DNA of 64,000 nt. Origin: Procambarus clarkii (taxonomy: Eukaryota > Arthropoda > Malacostraca > Decapoda > Cambaridae). Numbering within the stretch: the stretch's first letter is position 1; the number at the start of each line of letters is the position of its first letter. Shown here piece by piece: positions 58,311-64,000 of this stretch. The position numbers and the translations under genes are program-made. Below the pieces are notes generated by a model. It did not search any database. It was given only the letters and a program-made list of their open reading frames with translations, and was not told the origin of the DNA. The DNA lies in NCBI RefSeq assembly GCF_040958095.1, contig NC_091165.1, positions 28,807,378 through 28,871,377 of the forward strand, read 5' to 3'.

Positions 58311-60142
58311 ATTTTGACGATTGGTCGACAAAGGGGAGATATAAACAGGGTTCTGAAATTATCAAAACATATTTAAGAACCCGCACCAATGAGTACAAGT
58401 TAAGAGCAAATTCGTTTAAGAAAGTGTTGACTTGGGCGGAGGGTTGTGACCGAGTGACGTGGGCTACCAGCTAGCATTATTGACACAGTATATCAAATAT
58501 CAAAAACAGATGGGATAATTATATGAGGCAAGAGTAGATGAATGTAAATGGGACCCACTTAGTACAAGCCAAAAGCTCCTGTGCTTTCTAATTCTTAAAT
58601 TATGTCATTCTGTCAAATGTCATTCTGTCAAAAGTCATTCTGTCAAATGACAGAATGAATGAAATCTGAATGACAAACCTGGTGATGGAAGAGGGACTAA
58701 ACGAACTAAGTGTTAAGATGGTTTAATGTCTTCGAATCCTACAATAACATCAACAAAGTGACATTTTAACTTCATGTTATGGCCGTTGTTGACGCTAACC
58801 CAAGGAGAGTCAATAGCACGAAGTAATCTCAAGCAATTTCAAGTTAAATATCGTCATTCTGATACCCGTACCAGCTCCTAAACTTGTGCTTCTATGACTC
58901 AAAATCCACAAGTAAGACATTATCAGCAGAAAACACCAAGCTGGGATGACAATGCAGCTCCGTTCGAAACTTGCAAGATTTTAAACGTGATTTTTTTTTT
59001 TACAAATCATATGAAATTTATGTTATATAAGCAGCCAATGTGATTTTCGTGTCCACAGGAGGATATAACAACTATGAGGGCCCGTATAACCTACGTGAGA
59101 CACTGTGACCGAGTATGCAGCAAGATAGTACACTGTAACGAGGTCCTTCTTTACTACAGGACAGTGTACCAAAGTCAAACTCTTCTCATTATAATTATTT
59201 CTTATAGAAATAGACGTCTGTCCTAGTTGTAAACCCTAATAGATCACATTTTTGACGGAATGAAACAACGCGTTAAAATGCAACGTGTACGAGTAAAGAT
59301 TGAATCATGGTAATAGTGACGTCTTGTATGCATCGGTCTCAACAGGTTAAATGGGGAGCTTAGGTTCGGACGTTGTATTTTGAACGGAGTGGCAAATCGT
59401 GAGAACTAACTGGATTGTGTAACTGGCTTCTATGCCGCTCAATAAATAATTACACCACTAAATCAGATTCTTAATTACCGACAAGTCTTGGATATTAATT
59501 GTGCTTCATACATCATAAGCCAGTTGGTAATATTATCTACGCTTTACGTTATTACTTTCTTGTAATATTTTAAATGTGAAAATGCTACGTAAACAACAAC
59601 ATCCTCCAATATAAACAGGAAACAGTTGAAATAGACCCCGAGCTCTGAGATCAATTTCCACATTAATGTATATTGTATGACAAGTACTTCTTTAACCCCC
59701 ACCTACGTGGAATAAAGATTCATATCATTTGATCTGACAGGTGAAAGTGTGGTCAGGTAGGCCTAGGTAATTAGCTGATGAAGCTGTCAGTGAAGCTGAA
59801 GAAGCTGTTAGTATGTGAGTCACTGTCAGTGTGAGTAAGATACACAGTATCCTACTGTGTATTTAATAGTAATAAAACTTTTGTAACATTAGTAAACTCT
59901 AATACAGTGCACGAGTTGGACCCCTCAAGTGATTAGATACAAAATTTTATTCACACGTAAATTAGTTTTTGCCATATACACGTTCTGTTGTGCCCTCCTC
60001 TACGGACGGGCTGGAGGTGTGTGTGTGTGTTTGACAACATATGGTGTAGTGAGCCACTGCACACTCATCCACAGAAGGTGTCTCATGTCCTTTTTACAAT
60101 TCAAGTTGTGTTACGACAGACAATGTGCTGAAGGAGGCGAAG
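58311..60142. other. Region upstream of the receptor gene, nothing firmly recognised
   Basis: AT-rich. A 15-bp unit GTCATTCTGTCAAAT is repeated three times at about 58609-58650 and then folds back (ATGACAGAATGA). No TATA box and initiator at a convincing distance from the receptor ATG was found. Confidence 0.5.
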
Positions 60143-63025
60143 ATGGCGACCGTGACGTCTGTGCTCATGTTCCTGACTGTGACTGCCTACCTGTCTGCCG
60201 CCCAACTGCCTCACCCTCACGGTAAGCTATTCCTGACTGTGACTGTGTCTGACTGTCCCAAAAATAAATCAGCATATATATTTAAATCATGGAATTCCCG
60301 CACTTTAAATACAAAATAAAGGTTGTGCCCATCTAGAAAAAAATCCAGTTGGCTCAGAGTTTAATAATACCTTTTATTCAATTGAACCGAAAGGCATTTT
60401 TTAGAAAAAAAAAGTTTGAATAATCGGTCCATTATGTACCTCTGTAACTTGTTCTACTATCGCTCACAGGAGGGGGTATGGGGTGCACTACCCACTCACA
60501 GGATGGGTATGGGATCCACTAAATTAAATTTCTTAGTAACCACAACCCATAAGGCATGATTACATTCCAAAAGCCTCTCCTTTGACAGCACTTATTGTCA
60601 AATGTCCTTACAGTTCTCTCCTTATATAGTAACAATGGTCCCATTAGCCACTGTGGTCGAAACTGTTTTGTTTCTTTATTTTTAAGGCTTTAATATTAAA
60701 ATATGTCAATCATTTTCTATCATTCGAATCCAATTGCAGTTCGAATCTGCAATCAGCCCACTTTTTCTTTATTTGCCGAGCAGTTGGAGAAGAGACGCTG
60801 AGGGCGGCGGGGCGGTGCGTGGCGGCTGTGGCGACCAGATTTTGGCGGCCGCGCTCCTCCGTCATCCTCCTCACAGATGGCAGCACCTCCCCCTCCACTG
60901 TCTTCACGGTGCGTCCACACTACTGCTCCACCTGTGTCCTGATACACTGTCTTACACCACCTGTGTGTCCTGATACACTGCCTTACACCACCTGTGTCTC
61001 GACACAGTGTTTCATACCACCTGTCTTTGACCAGGTGAAACAACCTTCCATGATCTGGCGTCAGTTTGTTCTTATGTGACCTCAGGAGCTGGGATGTCTG
61101 GGAGCGCCCTGGGGGGTGACGGTGTTCCAGGTACCAGCAGAAGTTATCAGCTCCAACCTGACGGAGTCGCGCATGGCGCAGGTGGTGACCCACGCTCGCC
61201 AGGTACGTTCCTGCCAGTAGTTAGTGAGGTAGGGAGGTGGAGCAGTAGCGAGGCAGAGAGGTAGCCTCACTACAATCACAACAATCCCTTGCGTCCCCCA
61301 GAGATACAAAAGTCGCCACCAGTTGTGACACAGACGTCGTAACCAACACCTACTTGTCGACAGGTCCGACAGGTGTCGTGGTTGGTGATGGTGGTGGTGG
61401 TGAGCGACGACCCGACCTTCCTGGCCGCCTCAGCCGAGTGGGCCATCAAGGGCCATCTTCTGCTGTGGGCCAACAGGTTGCTGGCCATCACCCGCCGACC
61501 TCTCTCTGACCTCCGTCACCTCCACACTTCCTTCTCCATGATGAACGCCATGTTGCTCATCCTGGACGCCTCCTCCAGGTAATGACCAGCCACCATGTTG
61601 CTCATCCTGGACGCCTCCTCCAGGTAATGACCAGCCACCATGTTGCTCATCCTGGACGCCTCCTCCTCCAGGTAATGACCAGCCACCATGTTGCTCATCC
61701 TGGACGCCTCCTCCTCCAGGTAATGACCTGCCACCATGAAATATTCTATATTATAGGTGGATGGGCTAAAACAAGCACATAGAGAGGCCAGGAACAAGTG
61801 TCTGTGTCATTTACAGTTTGTAATCTTGCAGAATGTCACTTGTAATGGACACGATACAGCATTTTTTCCTTCAAAATAACATCGTTAAACCGTAAATCTA
61901 TATTTGTGTGGCTGGAGGTGTGAGATGTACGTCCACCTGCCCTACAGTGCTAGGGACGAGCAGCCGTTACAGGTGGCCACCTGGTCGACCCATCACGGCC
62001 TCGCCCTCAACACACGTCTTCCTCTGTATCCTGACAAGTTCTCCAGGTAAGACGCTTCGTGACACACGTTACTCCACTTATATTCGTGATTTTTGTATAA
62101 TGCTGTGCATTCGTAAGTCTTAGATAACACGAAGTCTTTCTTTGTGTTGCATAGTCATGTGTATACATTATTTTGAGTAGATAACTGCCTGATTTGTTTT
62201 GTCTGTTGACGTCTCAACATAGATAAGAGAGCAGAGAAGAGGTCACAAAAGTTCATGGTTGGGTTATATGGATCACTGTTGCAAAGTCAACGTTTTTGAT
62301 TCTTAGTAAATACCTATATTAATCCCCCTGTCATTTCATTATAGTATACAGGAATTTTGCTTATTTTGGCATTATATCTAACAGTCCTGATTCAAATAAA
62401 AATTGACCGGATTCACTAACACAACATCGGTTAAGATCATAAAGTCGAAGACCTTTAAGGGAGACCGTACGTTCTGACCTTTGAATCATTTTACGAAATG
62501 GTCTGTATGGTTAACGAAGTCCTTAATTCTAGTTCAAATGATCACCGATAGAATGCAGTAGTAAATCTGAGTTTACCAATCACAGCGAAGACAATATTTT
62601 GCCTGGAATTGTTCTGTCAATCACATTGCACCGTCAGGGAAAGAAGTAATCAATCATGTAAGAGTTTCATCAGCTGATTGCTATAAGCAAGAAGGTACTT
62701 TGGTACGAGTAATAGTACATAGTTCAATTACAGCCTCGCTCCTGTGCCAGCTAAGTCCACTACGGGCTCACCATAGCCCGTGCTATTTGGAACATTTTGT
62801 TCCGAGTAGCTGAATCTAAAACAACAAGAGATACGAGTACTTACCTATCTGTGGCGTTAGTGAAGGTGAGGTTTGGTGTGGCAGGTTCGTGGAGGCGCCG
62901 CAGCTGGTGGTGGCGGCGGAGGAGTTCCAGCCTCACGTGATTGTCCAGACCCGGACCTCAGCCCTCTCCTTCCTGGGTCCCATGGCGGAGGCTCTCCACC
63001 TCTTGGCGCGCTCACTAAACTTCAC
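60143..63025 (+). CDS. Ionotropic receptor (IR family), first six coding exons; 3' end outside the window
   Basis: IRs are chemosensory relatives of ionotropic glutamate receptors, acting as cation channels in sensory neuron membranes. Coding exons: 60143-60221, 60784-60908, 61086-61202, 61364-61578, 61918-62046, 62885-63025; phases agree at every junction (1, 0, 0, 2, 2, 2), giving about 268 residues. Residues 1-20 form a signal peptide (MATVTSVLMFLTVTAYLSAA). The amino-terminal domain contains SSVILLTDGS, SWLVMVVVVSDD and MNAMLLILDAS. Then comes the typical segment MYVHLPYSARDEQPLQVATW STHHGLALNTRLPLYPDKFS and the opening of the first ligand-binding lobe, APQLVVAAEEFQPHVIV ... PMAEALHLLARSLNFT. 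The pore, second lobe and last membrane helix must lie beyond 64000. The subfamily cannot be named from this part; the ionotropic-glutamate-type layout with a long N-terminal domain fits a divergent decapod IR. NAGNAG acceptors occur at 60781-60783 and 61364/61373. No damage seen. Confidence 0.88.
60475..60525 (+). repeat. GGATGGGTATGG motif fragment in receptor intron
   Basis: GGGGGTATGGGGTGCACTAC CCACTCACAGGATGGGTATG, two units of the dispersed minisatellite motif of 9830-10580. Confidence 0.6.
61549..61740 (+). repeat. Tandem copies of an exon end and its splice donor
   Basis: A 45-48 bp unit (CATGTTGCTCATCCTGGACG + CCTCCTCCAG|GTAATGACC) starts inside coding exon 4 and is repeated three more times in the intron. 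Donors therefore occur at 61579, 61624, 61672 and 61720. Using any but the first would read AGG-TAA, an immediate stop. Confidence 0.92.
62733..62826 (+). mobile_element. Family F retroposon, single core
   Basis: CTCGCTCCTGTGCCAGCTAA, ACGGGCTCACCATAGCCCGT, AACATTTTGTTCCGAGTAGC and the AAAACAACAAG tail, just upstream of coding exon 6 of the receptor. Confidence 0.85.
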
Positions 63026-63074
63026 GTGAGTAGCCCCCGTGCTCTGGCTCACTCGGCTCAACCTCCGACCTGTC

Positions 63075-63480
63075 CTGCAACCCTTGCTTAGGCCAGGCTC
63101 GTTAGAGAAGCTGTCTCCCGAGACGCATTCATCAGTTTGAACACACTGTGTAATAAAAGTAGGTTAGTTCTTACATATTAATTAATATTATACAATAGAA
63201 GTAGAGGTGTAGTTAGGCGTATGTTAGGGGTTTAGGTTCTACTGGCAATTATTTGTATTTGTAGTACGTTGTTGAAGCATTTACAGCGTTGTGGTTCGAG
63301 TAAAATTCGTCAGTGAAGCACTTGTTCAAGAAGTGTTCGAACGTCATCAGTTGTGAGTCGAGTATAAACCGTTTTTCATACATAAACAATTAACACTTGA
63401 AGCCTGAACAATTTTTCATACATAAACAGGGGGGGATTAATGAGCATTTGGCTTTTGTTGACGAGGACGGGCTGTTATGT
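63075..63480 (+). mobile_element. MITE family M (copy 6)
   Basis: GCTTAGGCCAGGCTCGTTAG, GACGCATTCATCAGTTTGAA, TAGGCGTATGTTAGGGGTTT, TTCTACTGGCAATTATTTG, GTTCGAACGTCATCAGTTGT and GTTGACGAGGACGGGCTGTT. A 39-40 bp internal duplication (TTTTTCATACATAAAC twice) lies near 63373-63428. Confidence 0.7.
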
Positions 63481-64000
63481 AAGTACCTCTGGCTCGCTCA
63501 CCGTCTCGTAAGTAGCGAAGCAGCACTGATACTCACTCATTTACTTAAAGTCGTACGAGTCTCGTTCACTCACTCAGCTTCTTATGCCTCACTCACCATT
63601 ACCTAGGCTGACCAGCCTCTTCCATCAACCAGTCCAAAAATGTTGGCCAGTAGCTCTTTGATGAAGTAAGTGTCATCACTGTTTAGGAATGAGAAACTCT
63701 ATACACACAAATCTCAACCGATTGCATTTGATTTTTCTCGAAAAATGCTTCATTCATTTTCTAATGTTTAACTCGCACCTCTCTGTACTCCACCAGCTTA
63801 CTATAAATACAGTTAAACGATAACTAAACTCAAATTCATAATCTAGGTAGCATTCTCCACCAGATTATAATAATACAGTAATTTAGATTTGAGATTAAAC
63901 AATTTTAATAAACAGAAAATCAACATTCTGTTTATGCCTTCGGTGAGGATCGTAGCTTGTTTGAGAGTTGTTTGAGGATGAGTTAACTGTGTTTAATTTT
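63481..64000. other. Receptor intron, nothing recognised
   Basis: AT-rich; the next receptor exon was not found before the window ends. Confidence 0.5.

Overview
The window looks like nuclear DNA of a decapod crustacean, probably a crayfish or lobster. The coding exons are split by GT-AG introns, the background is AT-rich, and several interspersed repeats match families I recall as abundant in decapods (a tRNA-type repeat with a CCGGGCCGCGGGG core and LINE 3' ends with CCCGAAACGCT). TTAGG-type arthropod telomere motifs also occur internally. The taxon is an inference from memory.

Host genes are few. (1) 1759-7308 (+): a complete four-exon coding region for nascent polypeptide-associated complex subunit alpha (209 aa), with a decayed LINE in its first visible intron. 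(2) 35805-38287 (+): a two-exon gene for a 108-residue secretory-type precursor with a CC-X7-CC cysteine pattern, a G-K-R amidation/cleavage site and further polybasic sites; it matches no peptide family I know. (3) 60143-63025 (+): the first six coding exons of an ionotropic receptor (IR family of chemosensory glutamate-receptor relatives), which runs off the right edge before the pore. A possible spliced non-coding transcript lies at about 13690-16060. A promoter-like block at 56331-56761 combines CCAAT boxes on a roughly 29-bp pitch with a TATA box and an initiator.

The centre is satellite DNA. Satellite 1 (16411-18757) has a TAGCCCAAAATTGGGCTA dyad. Satellite 2 (18780-30774, about 12 kb) has a 31-bp monomer made of two back-to-back palindromes, GCCGCTAGCGGC and AAAATCGCGCGATTTT. 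Satellite 2 contains multi-kilobase internal duplications (shifts of 2125, 3358-3389 and 5603 bp) and two copies of a 317-bp hairpin with 146-bp arms.

The right half is a dense bed of small mobile elements. Several can be delimited by target-site duplications (TSDs): a foldback retroposon (12-13 bp TSDs at three loci), a short element whose 57-bp hairpin core expands in tandem like a VNTR (11 and 13 bp TSDs), a 152-bp relative with a similar head (10 bp TSD), an element with a CTA-rich end (10 bp TSD, nested in a MITE), MITEs with long terminal inverted repeats, three tRNA-type SINE families, CR1/Jockey-like LINE pieces, an R2-clade LINE 3' part with intact zinc-knuckle and restriction-like endonuclease, and a decayed Tc1-like transposase.

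The strongest candidates for something undescribed are the palindromic satellite pair with its higher-order structure, the foldback and VNTR retroposons, the cysteine-rich peptide precursor, and the CCAAT-array promoter.
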